A DNA stretch of 64,000 bases from Mucilaginibacter aquatilis (GCF_009755275.1 NZ_WQLA01000003.1:248001-312000); one strand, 5' to 3'; shown: positions 35,169 to 45,492, counted from the stretch's first letter. A program made the numbers and translations. Notes: generated by a model not told the origin, from the sequence alone.

Positions 35169-36740
35169 ATGATGAGAAACAAAATGTTTACTTTAACGCT
35201 TGCTGGCGCTACCTTGCTATCTGTTGCTTGCCTAAAAGAAAGGCTGAGCACTGATGCTGAAGCTATGTCTGCCGAACAAACCGCTTACAAAATTAATGCG
35301 GCCCCGCCGTTTGGTACATTGGTTGACAGCGCGGTTTACCGCATACGGGGGCTTGCCTCCATAGCAGGTGGACCGGCTATGGAAGTTACAGGAAATTCAA
35401 CTGCCGAAAACCAGCAAATTCAACAATGGTCGTGGTTTCCAAACAACGGACAAAAATGGCGCTTAATTAAAACAGATGCCACTTATTATAAACTGGTTAA
35501 CCTCACCAGCGGAAAGTGTCTTAAGTCGCCGTCATCAACATCCGGCGATATTTTGCAACAGGGCACCGATAACGGAACCGATTCTCAGCGATGGGCAATT
35601 GCTTACACCGGTACGGGTAACAACTTTACCTTAACCAACAAGGCCACCGGAATGAAAATGGTTATTGATCCCGATAGCAGTACACCAGGTTCAAAAATAA
35701 GGCAAAAAAGTACGGTGAGTGGAACGCAGGACAGGTTTGAATTCCATAATCTTGAGTTTAATAATCCTGTAAATAACAACGGCCGCCCCGATCCGTTCGT
35801 TGCCCAAAAGGATGGCTTTTATTATTTCTTATCTACCAAAGGGAACCGCATATCAATTACAAAAACAGCTGATATGTCGCTACTGGCAATAGCGCCGGAG
35901 ACTACAGTTTGGACTCCGCCATCAGGCACCGATCACTCAGGAAGTATATGGGCCCCTGAATTGTTTTTCCTGTCGGGCAAGTGGTACATTTATTTTGCCG
36001 CAGCCGACCCTAATGTTGCTGATAGCCACCATATGTTTGTGTTGGAAAATTCCAGTTCGGATCCAACTACAGGTACCTGGACTTTTAAAGGAAGAATATT
36101 TGATACCACAGACCAATGGGCTATTGACGGAACGGTTTTAACCATTGGCTCAACCAATTACTTTGTTTGGTCGGGCTGGGAAAACTCTTCAACCAAATAC
36201 AAGCAGTATTTATACATTGCGCAAATGTCAAACCCATGGACTATCACTGGCAGCAGGGTGCTTATATCATCGCCAACTAATAATTGGGAACGTTATGAGC
36301 CAAGCGGCAACCTTGGCGCCGGTGTAAACGAGGGGCCAATTGCTTTGCAAAAAGATGCCAGCAGCCCTGTGTTTATTATTTATTCAGGCAGCCGCTACAG
36401 CAGCGATAACTACTGTCTGGCTCAAATTCAATTAAAATCTGGCGGCAATCCGTTGATTGGTTCTGATTGGATTAATAAAAAACAGGTTTTTGTACGCAAT
36501 GATGCCAATGGGGTTTATGGCCCGGGCCATAATGGCTTTTTCACTAGCAGCTATACTGATCCTGATGGCGTTGCTAAAACCGAAAACTGGTTTATTTATC
36601 ATGCACGTAATGTTGCTAATACATCTAATGGCGAAAGGCGCCCACGTATGCAAAAATTAACCTGGAACGCAGATGGTTCTGCAAACTTTGGAACCGCGGT
36701 AGCCAACAGTACCAAACTTGCCGTACCAATAGGTGAGTAA
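35169..36740 (+). CDS. Lipoprotein with ricin-type lectin module fused to a GH43-like propeller
   Basis: 523 residues with a lipoprotein-like signal; Cys21 is in LLSVACLKE. Residues about 55-195 form a ricin B-type (RicinB_lectin_2/CBM13-like) beta-trefoil, with QKWRLIK, YYKLVNLTSGKCL and SQRWAIAY repeats. Residues about 205-520 form a GH43-like five-bladed propeller with the expected acids: Asp208 in RPDPFVA, Asp320 in WAIDGTV and Glu388 in NEGPIAL. The lectin module would hold the enzyme on its glycan at the cell surface; the bond cut is probably arabinosyl or galactosyl but cannot be fixed. An operator copy upstream puts it in the same candidate regulon as the SusCD pairs. Confidence 0.87.
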   Translation: MMRNKMFTLTLAGATLLSVACLKERLSTDAEAMSAEQTAYKINAAPPFGTLVDSAVYRIRGLASIAGGPAMEVTGNSTAENQQIQQWSWFPNNGQKWRLIKTDATYYKLVNLTSGKCLKSPSSTSGDILQQGTDNGTDSQRWAIAYTGTGNNFTLTNKATGMKMVIDPDSSTPGSKIRQKSTVSGTQDRFEFHNLEFNNPVNNNGRPDPFVAQKDGFYYFLSTKGNRISITKTADMSLLAIAPETTVWTPPSGTDHSGSIWAPELFFLSGKWYIYFAAADPNVADSHHMFVLENSSSDPTTGTWTFKGRIFDTTDQWAIDGTVLTIGSTNYFVWSGWENSSTKYKQYLYIAQMSNPWTITGSRVLISSPTNNWERYEPSGNLGAGVNEGPIALQKDASSPVFIIYSGSRYSSDNYCLAQIQLKSGGNPLIGSDWINKKQVFVRNDANGVYGPGHNGFFTSSYTDPDGVAKTENWFIYHARNVANTSNGERRPRMQKLTWNADGSANFGTAVANSTKLAVPIGE

Positions 36741-36788
36741 AAAGTACTAATAAAATACCAAACCAACAACCTCATTACATCAAAAATT

Positions 36789-36820
36789 CAATAAGCCGGT
36801 AGCAATATCGGCTTATTGTT
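36789..36820 (+). terminator. Terminator after the ricin-GH43 gene
   Basis: The stem CAATAAGCCG / CGGCTTATTG (36789-36798 with 36809-36818) is followed by a short T-rich stretch. Confidence 0.7.
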
Positions 36821-36881
36821 CTTAAGTACTACCTTGCACAAGTAGTTTAGAGCTACGCTAATACATCCCTATTCATTACGC

Positions 36882-39713
36882 ATGATTTATACCCGTTTCA
36901 AAATAGTAAAACTCGCGAGCCTAATTATATTAATCACTATAAATTGCCTTTTTGCAGGGCGATTATCAGCCCAACCATCTGATAGAATTTACAAAACCTG
37001 GGAGAAAGGCTTTACCCAAAGCCTGCAAAATACTCATGATATGGCCTTACCCGCTTGGGGGCCTTACTCAACCAATTATAATGGTATAAGCCACGTTCCC
37101 GCACGTAACAATGGGATAAGATTTGATGTAATTGTTCAGCCCTCATTTTATCTGCGAAATAATATTGCGCTTGCCAGCACACAACGCGAGTCGGGCTACC
37201 ATCCGTGGCAAGCTTCGCCTACGCTTTCTTATTTTTCTTACAGGTATGAACTTGAATGGAAAGACAGGGTGTATTGCGATGTTTCATTCAGTGAAATTGA
37301 TAAGCAAAGCCGTTTAATTAAAGCCGAATTTGTAAATAATACCCAAAGCAACCGCAGTTTGGCACTCAATCTTTTTAGCACTATTAGCTATCCGTATAAC
37401 AAAAAGGTAAAAGCTATACTGCCTGAAGGTACTAGTTGGCAAGAGGCGGCGAGTTACATAAGCTTTACCGATTCTGTGAAACCGGCTAACTATAATTTGA
37501 TATATAACGGGCAACTACGTGGCCAGGTTACCGACGAGAACGCTGTAAGCGGCACGGCTATACAAACAAGCAAAATTGCCGGGCAAATCATCAATTACAA
37601 CTTAAGTAACTTAAGGCATTCAAAAAATGGAGTTATCATTATCAGGTATAAAAATAACGGTAGCAAAGATGCCAGACTACAGGCGGTAGTAAATGGCCGA
37701 AGGGCAAAAGTACTGGCTTTTAAACCAACTACTAATTATACTCAATTAGCTTTGAATGTTGATGATTTGAAAGGCAAATTTTTGTCTTTTTTGTTGAATA
37801 CCATTGGCGACGGTTCAATTTTTTTAGATGGCTTTGCTTTAGTGGATAACGATGACGTACCGTCCGTAAAATTTCAAAATGAAGAGTTGAATTTAAAGCC
37901 TGAAATTACGAAAGTACTTCATAACGGTGCAATACTTAAGTATAATGACATTGAGGAGTACTATGGCATACTTTGGCAAGACACCACCGCCGATAGGCGA
38001 ACCATACTTGATCAAAGTCCGGATGAAGCACTTGCTAAGTTTGACAACCTCGTAAAAGCCGGCCATGCAAGACTTAACGGAGGCCGTATAAACGGTAATG
38101 GTAAAGGCTATTTCGACAACGTGTTCATAACACCTATTGTAGTGAAGCCGGGGCAAACGCTGTCTAAAAACTTCATTGTAGTATCTGGTAGTACGAAAGA
38201 TCAGGTGGTTGAAAAACTTAAGTCCTTCAATAGCCAATGGGCATCTTTTGAAACAGCTTATACAAAACGTAAAAACGAGGCCGCCTTGCCACAGGTAAAT
38301 CAAGGTGGTAAGCCTTTCTCGTTTAGTCAGCAATTAATGGCTGCCACGGTGTTAACGAACCTTAACTATCCTGTTTTTGCCGGTAACAAATATTTTAAAC
38401 ATACTACTCCCGGTAAGCGCTGGAGTTCATTTTACACTTGGGATTCGGGATTTATTGGCTTAGGTTACACCAACATTAATTTAGGGAGGGCGTTGGAAAG
38501 CCTTAACGCTTACACCATGGGTGAGGAAGAGCAATCGGCATTTTTAGAACATGGTACGCCGTTGCCTGTGCAGGCTTACCTGTTTAATGAGCTTTGGGAT
38601 AAAACTCAGAACCTGGAGTACCTCAAGTATTTTTATCCGCGTTTAAAACGCTACTACAGCTTTTTAGCAGGTGCCGAAAACTCACCAACACACCGCTTAA
38701 AAAGCGGCATGATACAAACGTGGGATATATTTTACAACTCGGGTGGTTGGGACGATTATAGTCCGCAGGTATACACGCATCACAAAAAGCTGGAAAAGTT
38801 CATTGCTCCGGTTATTAACACCGCACACCAAATACGCTTTGCCAAATTACTCAAAGCAGCTGCATGGCAGCTTGGCTATAAGCAGGATATAGCTATTTAT
38901 GATGAAGATATCAAAGTGTACACTAATGCCTTGCAACAAAATTCATGGGATGAAACGTCGGGTTACTTTGGTTATGTAAACCACGATGCCAACGGAAAAG
39001 CAATCGGCATTTTAAAGCACGATACAGGAGTAAATTATAATATGGGCCTGGATGGATGTTCACCTCTTATTGCTGGTATCTGTACACCGCAGCAACAAGC
39101 CAAGCTGTTGGCCAACTTATTCACAAATGGTAAATTATGGACAGACCAGGGGATAACAGCAATTGATCAGTCTTCACCATATTACAATAAAGACGGTTAT
39201 TGGAACGGCAGGGTATGGATGCCTCACCAATGGTTTTTATGGAAAACCATGTTTGATTTAAATGAGCCGGAGCGTGCACTGCAAATAGCTAACACCGCTT
39301 TAAATGTTTGGAAGAGAGAAACAGATGATACCTACAACTGCTGGGAAAACTTTGGTGTAGAAACGGGTAATGGCGGTGGGTGGCACCAGTTTGGCGCTTT
39401 GTCATCGCCGGTTATTAATTGGTATAATGCATTGTACAAACCCGGCACAATCACCCACGGCTTTAACTTGTGGTGCATTAAGCAACGTTTAGGTGCTAAT
39501 AATGACGGCTACAATGGAGAGTTTCAATTATTTGATAACGCCTCAAATAACGGTGCCGCAATGCTCCTATGCCTTAATGAAAATTTTGAATACAAAGCCA
39601 CCTGTAATAACCAGCCAATTAATTTGACCAAAGTTGCCAATGGCTTGTACATTTTAAAAATTACAACTCAGTCGAAAGGTAAGTTTAGCATTCAAGTAAT
39701 AAAGAAGGTTTAG
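36882..39713 (+). CDS. GH63/MGH1-like (alpha/alpha)6-barrel glycoside hydrolase, secreted
   Basis: 943 residues with a signal peptide (about 1-31). The N-terminal half (about 35-470) is beta-rich and looks like a sandwich domain. The C-terminal half (about 485-870) is an (alpha/alpha)6 barrel of the GH63/GH37/MGH1-like type. Landmarks are KRWSSFYTWDSGFIGLGY, GGWDDYSP with Asp624-Asp625 as a possible catalytic acid, YWNGRVWMPHQWFLW and DTYNCWENFGVETG. The tail (about 890-943) resembles a small beta-sandwich. Family GH63 enzymes act on alpha-glucosidic linkages, but MGH1-like relatives vary, so the substrate is open. The previous gene ends with a terminator, no direct-repeat operator is visible here, and the gene may have its own promoter. 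Confidence 0.75.
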   Translation: MIYTRFKIVKLASLIILITINCLFAGRLSAQPSDRIYKTWEKGFTQSLQNTHDMALPAWGPYSTNYNGISHVPARNNGIRFDVIVQPSFYLRNNIALASTQRESGYHPWQASPTLSYFSYRYELEWKDRVYCDVSFSEIDKQSRLIKAEFVNNTQSNRSLALNLFSTISYPYNKKVKAILPEGTSWQEAASYISFTDSVKPANYNLIYNGQLRGQVTDENAVSGTAIQTSKIAGQIINYNLSNLRHSKNGVIIIRYKNNGSKDARLQAVVNGRRAKVLAFKPTTNYTQLALNVDDLKGKFLSFLLNTIGDGSIFLDGFALVDNDDVPSVKFQNEELNLKPEITKVLHNGAILKYNDIEEYYGILWQDTTADRRTILDQSPDEALAKFDNLVKAGHARLNGGRINGNGKGYFDNVFITPIVVKPGQTLSKNFIVVSGSTKDQVVEKLKSFNSQWASFETAYTKRKNEAALPQVNQGGKPFSFSQQLMAATVLTNLNYPVFAGNKYFKHTTPGKRWSSFYTWDSGFIGLGYTNINLGRALESLNAYTMGEEEQSAFLEHGTPLPVQAYLFNELWDKTQNLEYLKYFYPRLKRYYSFLAGAENSPTHRLKSGMIQTWDIFYNSGGWDDYSPQVYTHHKKLEKFIAPVINTAHQIRFAKLLKAAAWQLGYKQDIAIYDEDIKVYTNALQQNSWDETSGYFGYVNHDANGKAIGILKHDTGVNYNMGLDGCSPLIAGICTPQQQAKLLANLFTNGKLWTDQGITAIDQSSPYYNKDGYWNGRVWMPHQWFLWKTMFDLNEPERALQIANTALNVWKRETDDTYNCWENFGVETGNGGGWHQFGALSSPVINWYNALYKPGTITHGFNLWCIKQRLGANNDGYNGEFQLFDNASNNGAAMLLCLNENFEYKATCNNQPINLTKVANGLYILKITTQSKGKFSIQVIKKV

Positions 39714-39858
39714 AATGTGAGCTGCAATTGGGATAAAAGTGGTGACTGAATTTTAAGAAAATTTTTGATAGCTAGCCCACGTTAGAAAACTGGCAATGTC
39801 GTTTTTCGAGGTTAGATGTGGAGTATATCGAAAGATAACCAACGATGTGGTAAAATAT

Positions 39859-39867
39859 TACCTTTGC
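39859..39867 (+). promoter_or_regulatory. Bacteroidota -7-type promoter element upstream of the NtrC-type regulator
   Basis: TACCTTTGC matches TAnnTTTGC exactly and lies about 60 nt before the ATG at 39930. A clear -33 TTTG is not seen. Confidence 0.45.
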
Positions 39868-39929
39868 GGTATAAGGCAATGATGGGATAGGATATCGCTC
39901 AATTGTCTGGTCACGCATAATTTTATTAC

Positions 39930-41291
39930 ATGAATTCTTCTGATAAGCACAGTCCTGCTACTGCCAACGTACTTGTAATTGATGATGAAAAAAAGTTGGC
40001 AGGGCTTATTGCGCGCATTTTAGAGTTAGAAGGGTTCAAAGTTTACCAAGCTCACACAGGTAAAGATGGATTGAAGGTTTTAAAGGCCGAAGACATTCAT
40101 GTAGTGATAAGCGATGTTAAACTCCCTGATGTAAACGGGGTAGACCTTGTTGCAAATATTAAGGAGTTAAAACCTTATGTAGAGGTGATAAGTCTTACGG
40201 CTTACGGCACCATTGGTGATGGAGTTAAGGCAATTAAAAACGGTGGTTTTGATTACCTTACCAAAGGCGATGATAACGACAAAATTATTCCACTCGTATT
40301 TAAAGCAGCCGATAAGGCGCAACTTCAAATGCGTGTATTGAATCTGCAAAAGCGGTTAAATGAACGCTTTGGTTTCTCAGGTATTTTAGGCAACTCAAAA
40401 GCAATACAGGATGTAGTTAATATGGCCAAAAAGGTGGCCGTGACCGATACAACCGTTTTGCTGCTTGGCGAAACAGGTACCGGTAAAGAGGTATTCGCTG
40501 GAGCCATTCATGAAGAAAGCACGCGGCGTAACAAGCCTTTTGTAGCTGTTAACTGTAGCAGCTTTCCGCATGATTTGCTAGAGAGTGAGCTATTTGGGTA
40601 TAAAGCCGGCGCTTTTACAGGTGCTGTTAAAGATAAGCGCGGACTATTTGAAGAAGCGAACGGCGGTACCATTTTTTTAGACGAACTCGGTGAAATGAGT
40701 CTTGACTTACAGGCAAAACTGTTGCGCGTGCTTGAAAGTCAAACCTTCATAAAAGTGGGAGATACACAAACCACTAAAGTCAATGTACGCATTGTAGCTG
40801 CCACTAACCGCAACCTTCAAAATGAGGCTGATGAAGGTCGTTTCCGTATGGATTTGTTTTACAGGTTATCGGTATTTACCTTACATCTGCCATCACTAAA
40901 TGAACGTAAGGGCGATATAGAAATTTTGGCAACGCATTATTTAAACGAATTTTCGCAGAAAATGGGAAAACACGTGAAAGGCATGAGCAGTGAATTCATG
41001 AGCGCTCTGGTTGGCCATCGCTGGAAAGGAAATATTCGTGAACTTAAAAATACTATCGAACGGGTGCTTATTCTGGCAGATGACAATGAGCTTATTGATG
41101 TCAGCTTATTACCTGTAGAATTCAGACATGGTAATGTTTCAGATACTTCTTTTGATTTGGAAACTATAGAAAGATTACATATACTGAAAGTGCTTAATTA
41201 CACCCAGGGAAACAAAACAGAAGCTGCCAGGCTATTGAATATAGGGCTTACAACGCTTTACCGTAAGCTTGAGCATTTTAAACTGGGCTAA
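39930..41291 (+). CDS. Sigma-54-dependent NtrC-type response regulator
   Basis: 453 residues in the order receiver, AAA+ and Fis-type helix-turn-helix. The receiver (about 12-130) has Asp62 in VVISDVKLPDVNG. The AAA+ domain (about 155-390) carries Walker A GETGTGKE (180-187), the sigma-54 contact loop GAFTGA starting at residue 227, and Walker B GGTIFLDELGEM. The C-terminal HTH_8 (about 410-453) reads NKTEAARLLNIGLTTLYRKL. It should activate promoters of -24/-12 type. No histidine kinase lies next to it, so its partner is elsewhere or one of the kinases in the window. I see no convincing -24/-12 site nearby. Confidence 0.95.
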   Translation: MNSSDKHSPATANVLVIDDEKKLAGLIARILELEGFKVYQAHTGKDGLKVLKAEDIHVVISDVKLPDVNGVDLVANIKELKPYVEVISLTAYGTIGDGVKAIKNGGFDYLTKGDDNDKIIPLVFKAADKAQLQMRVLNLQKRLNERFGFSGILGNSKAIQDVVNMAKKVAVTDTTVLLLGETGTGKEVFAGAIHEESTRRNKPFVAVNCSSFPHDLLESELFGYKAGAFTGAVKDKRGLFEEANGGTIFLDELGEMSLDLQAKLLRVLESQTFIKVGDTQTTKVNVRIVAATNRNLQNEADEGRFRMDLFYRLSVFTLHLPSLNERKGDIEILATHYLNEFSQKMGKHVKGMSSEFMSALVGHRWKGNIRELKNTIERVLILADDNELIDVSLLPVEFRHGNVSDTSFDLETIERLHILKVLNYTQGNKTEAARLLNIGLTTLYRKLEHFKLG

Positions 41292-41364
41292 GTTTCGGTT
41301 GTTTTTTTAAGCTAATTAAGCGTTTTAGTTCCTATCTTGCAGCACAACTATACTCGCATCTACA

Positions 41365-44175
41365 ATGTTAAAAAAGCTGCTTACTATTCCTCCATCTTTC
41401 AAAAATTTTGGCGACAGTTATTTTGCTGATAAGAATTATTTTTTTTGTACCGATCCTGCTTCCGGCAAGGTTGGCTCAGGGGGAGGAACAGTAAACTTAT
41501 TAAATGAGGCCTTTAAACAGGAGGCTGGCACAACAGATTTAAATACCTGGCTTGAAAAAGATAGCCGTCTTATTATACATGCCGGCGGACAAAGCCGCAG
41601 GGCACCTGCTTATGCAGCGGTAGGTAAGGTTTTTACGCCCATGCCCATTTTTAAATGGAAACGTGGCCAGCAAATAGATCAATCGCTTATTGACCTTCAA
41701 ATACCGCTTTTTGAAGATATTTTGAATAACGCTCCAGCAGGACTTAATCACCTGGTTGCAAGCGGAGATGTGCTTATACGTACTGAAGGTGCATTACCCG
41801 AAATACCTGATGCAGATGTTGTATGTTTTGGGTTGTGGGAACAGGCCGAAAAGGCGTCCAACTTTGGTGTGTTCTTTTCAGAAAAAACATCACCTCATGA
41901 ACTTGCTTTTACTTTGCAAAAGCCATCGCCCGAAAGATTGCAGGAGTTGCAGCCCGATCATCTTTTTTACATCGATATAGGTATATGGCTATTTAAACCT
42001 AAAGCCCTTAAACTCATTTTTGAGCGTTGTGGGTGGGACGAGGCATCACAAAGTTTTGCCAATGATGCCCCATCGTTTTACGATATGTACACCACTTTTG
42101 GGCAGGCGCTTGGTAAAAACCCAACGTTGGTTGATGAAGCTATTAATGAATTGACCGTAGCTGTTGTGCCCTTGCCAAAAGGTGAATTTTATCACTTTGG
42201 AAATAGTGCCGAACTGATTGAATCTACAAGTAAACTTCAAGGCCTGGTAAAAAATCAGGAGGAAATATGGCAGAACAAAATTAAGCCTACGCCTGATTTA
42301 TTTACATTAAATGCAATTACCAAAATTGAATTGCAGAGCAAAAACAGCCACATATGGATTGAAAATAGCTGGGTTGGGTCTAGATGGGTTGTGGATAACA
42401 AGCACATTATAACCGGCGTTCCGCAAAATGACTGGCGAATAAATTTACCGGCTCAAACATGTATTGATTTTATACCTGTTGGTGATAGCGATGATTGGTG
42501 TGTACGCATTTATGACTTCTTCAACCCGCAGTTGCCTAAGCGCGGTGTTAATGCAAATCATCAATTTAGCACTGATGACTGGTTTAATGAGCCGGTATAT
42601 GAAATATTTAAATCTGACGAGTTGACGGAAGCGGTTGTTCAAAATTTAATTGATAATCCGTTTAGCTATATTGGTAGCGAGAGAAGGCTTATTAGCGCTG
42701 CTAATCTTGCTAACGAAGTAAACTTATTCAGGCAATATGCACAGCGTAATGAATATTTAAAATCAAATATGGCGGCTATTGCCGGTAATTGGAAACGTTC
42801 GGTTTTTTACCAGCTCGATTTAAAGCACGCTGCCACCATATACAATAAGGCCGAATTAAGCCTGCCACCCGAACTAGGACAGGATGCACCGTTGCTGACA
42901 CGCTTGCACGATCAAATGTTCAGAAGTGAAGTTTTGGCTAAGTCGGGCGTTGACGAAAAGCTAACTCAGGCAAAAGCACATGAGGGAAGGGCCTTCAGTT
43001 TACTGGCCGAAACAATAGTTGAAACAGCAAAGACCAATTTGGCTGAACCACGGTTGAACGTAATGTCTGACCAAATTGTATGGGGCCGCAGCCCGGTAAG
43101 GCTTGATTTGGCAGGAGGATGGACCGATACGCCTCCCAATTGTTTGATAAACGGTGGTAAAGTACTTAACCTTGCAGTTGAACTAAACGGACAGCCACCT
43201 TTGCAAGTATTTATTAAACCTTCGGAAAATTTCGGCATTACCTTAAGGTCGATTGACTTGGGTGTAAAGGAAGACGTTACTTCTTTTGATGAATTAAAAA
43301 ATTATACGGCAATTGGTTCTGCCTTTAGTATACCCAAAGCGGCTTTATGTTTGGCCGGCTTTTACCCTGATTTTTCGGCCGTCAATTATACATCACTTCA
43401 AGAGCAATTGGAGGCATTTGGTTGCGGCATTGAATTAACCCTATTGGCCGCCATACCAAAAGGATCAGGCTTGGGTACAAGTTCTATACTGGCAAGTACA
43501 GTTTTCGGCACTTTGAGCGATTTTTGTAACCTGAAATGGGATAAATATACCATATGCTCGCGCACGCTGATGCTTGAGCAAATGCTTACCACAGGTGGCG
43601 GGTGGCAAGACCAGTATGGCGGTGTATTTGGCGGCATAAAACTATTGGAAAGCAAGCCCGGGATAATACAGCAACCAACGGTAAGGTGGGCGCCTGATCA
43701 TATCTTTTCTGATCCGGCTAGTGCATCAACCGTATTATTGTACTATACCGGAATTACGCGCATGGCAAAAAATATACTTGCAGAAATTGTGAAAGGTATG
43801 TTTTTAAATGGCAACCAGTACCTGCGTATTTTGGAGGAGATGAATCATCATGCGCTAAAGACTTACGAAGCGTTTCAGTATGGGAACATGGATGATGTAG
43901 CCTTAGCAATTGGTAAAAGCTGGAAGCTTAACCAGCGCCTGGATAGCGGAACCAACACCCCTGAAACGCAAGCAATTATTGACCGTGTTGCCGATTACCT
44001 GGTAAGCTGCAAGCTACTAGGTGCAGGCGGCGGAGGTTACATGCTAATGTTTGCAAAGGATGCTGAAGCAGCTATGCGTATAAAAGCTACGTTAAATGCT
44101 AACCCAACTAACAAGCGGGCAAGATTTGTTGACTGGTCGGTTTCTGCCGATGGGTTTAAAGTTTCCAGGAGTTAA
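41365..44175 (+). CDS. fkp: Bifunctional L-fucokinase / fucose-1-phosphate guanylyltransferase
   Basis: 936 residues, close to the approximately 950 of Bacteroides Fkp. The N-terminal half carries a nucleotidyltransferase start VGSGGGTVNLL (36-46) and a RLIIHAGGQSRRAP stretch typical of the Fkp/FPGT pyrophosphorylase. The C-terminal third is a GHMP-kinase domain: RSPVRLDLAGGWTDTPP, the ATP loop AIPKGSGLGTSSILAS, GGGWQDQYGGVFGG and the closing LLGAGGGGYMLM. The enzyme turns free L-fucose into GDP-L-fucose, used to fucosylate surface glycans. It is 73 nt after the NtrC-type gene and ends in a terminator. Its place at the edge of the carbohydrate cluster may reflect release of fucose from the glycan, but this is not certain. 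Confidence 0.92.
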   Translation: MLKKLLTIPPSFKNFGDSYFADKNYFFCTDPASGKVGSGGGTVNLLNEAFKQEAGTTDLNTWLEKDSRLIIHAGGQSRRAPAYAAVGKVFTPMPIFKWKRGQQIDQSLIDLQIPLFEDILNNAPAGLNHLVASGDVLIRTEGALPEIPDADVVCFGLWEQAEKASNFGVFFSEKTSPHELAFTLQKPSPERLQELQPDHLFYIDIGIWLFKPKALKLIFERCGWDEASQSFANDAPSFYDMYTTFGQALGKNPTLVDEAINELTVAVVPLPKGEFYHFGNSAELIESTSKLQGLVKNQEEIWQNKIKPTPDLFTLNAITKIELQSKNSHIWIENSWVGSRWVVDNKHIITGVPQNDWRINLPAQTCIDFIPVGDSDDWCVRIYDFFNPQLPKRGVNANHQFSTDDWFNEPVYEIFKSDELTEAVVQNLIDNPFSYIGSERRLISAANLANEVNLFRQYAQRNEYLKSNMAAIAGNWKRSVFYQLDLKHAATIYNKAELSLPPELGQDAPLLTRLHDQMFRSEVLAKSGVDEKLTQAKAHEGRAFSLLAETIVETAKTNLAEPRLNVMSDQIVWGRSPVRLDLAGGWTDTPPNCLINGGKVLNLAVELNGQPPLQVFIKPSENFGITLRSIDLGVKEDVTSFDELKNYTAIGSAFSIPKAALCLAGFYPDFSAVNYTSLQEQLEAFGCGIELTLLAAIPKGSGLGTSSILASTVFGTLSDFCNLKWDKYTICSRTLMLEQMLTTGGGWQDQYGGVFGGIKLLESKPGIIQQPTVRWAPDHIFSDPASASTVLLYYTGITRMAKNILAEIVKGMFLNGNQYLRILEEMNHHALKTYEAFQYGNMDDVALAIGKSWKLNQRLDSGTNTPETQAIIDRVADYLVSCKLLGAGGGGYMLMFAKDAEAAMRIKATLNANPTNKRARFVDWSVSADGFKVSRS

Positions 44176-44185
44176 TGAATTTAAG

Positions 44186-44217
44186 AACGCCTTCAGTATC
44201 ACTGAAGGCGTTTTTTG
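44186..44217 (+). terminator. Terminator after fkp
   Basis: A 12-bp perfect stem AACGCCTTCAGT / ACTGAAGGCGTT (44186-44197 with 44201-44212) is followed by a T run. Confidence 0.9.
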
Positions 44218-44358
44218 TTTAAAGCTATCAAACTAGTCCTATCAACGCCGATTATTAGTTTGGCACATTTCTACTTAATTGGAGTTATTGTTGGTGCTTT
44301 AAATTATTAAACAAGAGGCCTTTTTACACGTTAAACTGAATAATTATCAATGTAGCTA

Positions 44359-44784
44359 ATGAGATTTTTGATGTTTTTTGCCGTTTTGTTTATGTTTAAG
44401 CTGACGGCGGTTTCCCAAACTTTGCCGGTAAGAGCTGGTAAACATGCATTCACAATTCAATTTATAACGTTCGAAAAATATAATGAACCAGGTTCAGTCA
44501 TCATTAAGCCTATTGGTAAAGATGAGTACAGTATTGAAGGAGAACAGCGGGATAGTAAGACTAAAGATTATGTCACAATTAAAGGCACATTTTTAGCGAA
44601 GGGGCGGGAACTAAAGTTTAACGGTAAAATTGTTTCTAAAATATCTTACGTTAATAACGGTGAGCCGTGTGAAAGGAATGGACTGGCTGTATTCAAGGCA
44701 TCTGGTAAGCGTAAGTACTGGCGCATGCAGCAAATGCTAAACTGTGATGGTGAAACAACAGATTATATAGACATTTTCTTTTAA
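44359..44784 (+). CDS. Small secreted protein of unknown function
   Basis: 141 residues. A signal peptide (about 1-19, ending TAVSQ) precedes a beta-rich body with alternating strands (HAFTIQFITFEKY, YSIEGEQRDS, YVTIKGTFLAKGRELKFNGKI) and two cysteines (CERNG and LNCDGE) that could form a disulfide. The shape suggests a small beta-barrel or lipocalin-like fold, but I do not recognise the family. The downstream lipoprotein gene follows after 40 nt on the same strand and may be co-transcribed. Confidence 0.6.
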   Translation: MRFLMFFAVLFMFKLTAVSQTLPVRAGKHAFTIQFITFEKYNEPGSVIIKPIGKDEYSIEGEQRDSKTKDYVTIKGTFLAKGRELKFNGKIVSKISYVNNGEPCERNGLAVFKASGKRKYWRMQQMLNCDGETTDYIDIFF

Positions 44785-44824
44785 ACTAGCTAGTCGGGAA
44801 TTTCTAAATACTCATCTACAATAT

Positions 44825-45469
44825 ATGAAGCTCATAAATTACAAAAGTCTGTTACTATCACTGTGCGTTTTGATTGTGTTAAATTCATGCGTTCAGAACA
44901 AGCCTGAAGCAAAGGAGGCTGACAAAATATCTGATATTAAGCCAAAGGTTGCGGCTCAACAAAGCTACGCAACAGTCAACAACTGGCTTGATGATTTCAA
45001 GAATTTCAGGACATCGGTTTATCAAAAGGATGTTGCAAAAATGAAAACCTATTTCAATTTCCCGGTTGTGGCAGATACAACGCAAATTTGGGTTGCTGTT
45101 AATGACAATTTAGATGAAACGAAACGCCCGCAAAACTATCCTGCTACATTTACAGCTAAAGATTTGGATAAATATCACGACAAACTTTTTAACGAAGCCT
45201 TTGTCAAAAGCATTTTAAAAGTAAAAACCCAGCAACTATACCAAAATGGTGAGTATACTACGCCTTCAATTAAGTATGGCGATCAAAAAATTTGTATGAT
45301 AGCTAACTATGACAAACCCACAGCTACATTGCAACTATCGGTTACGTACAGTGGTTCAGCAGCTGAAAATGGTGATGATGTTAGCGAAAGCGAGTCGGCA
45401 ATCATTTACTTTTTTAAGGTGACAGATGAGAAGTATTTAAAATTTGATAAGATACTATTCGCCGGGTAA
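44825..45469 (+). CDS. Lipoprotein of unknown function
   Basis: 214 residues with a clear lipoprotein signal; Cys22 is in LIVLNSCVQNKP. A charged linker (about 25-55) leads to a mixed alpha/beta domain with a WLDDFKNFRTSVYQKD start, PQNYPATFTAKDLDKYHDKLF, and a series of beta strands towards the end (TLQLSVTYSG, SAIIYFFKV). The shape recalls SnoaL/NTF2-like folds, but this is only an impression. It follows the small secreted protein and may be in one transcript with it. Confidence 0.65.
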   Translation: MKLINYKSLLLSLCVLIVLNSCVQNKPEAKEADKISDIKPKVAAQQSYATVNNWLDDFKNFRTSVYQKDVAKMKTYFNFPVVADTTQIWVAVNDNLDETKRPQNYPATFTAKDLDKYHDKLFNEAFVKSILKVKTQQLYQNGEYTTPSIKYGDQKICMIANYDKPTATLQLSVTYSGSAAENGDDVSESESAIIYFFKVTDEKYLKFDKILFAG

Positions 45470-45492
45470 TTTTCAAGTCACACAATATAAAA

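Noticed and set aside
44261..44275. TGGCAC resembling a sigma-54 -24 element upstream of 44359
   Set aside because: The matching TTGC element is missing at the required distance.
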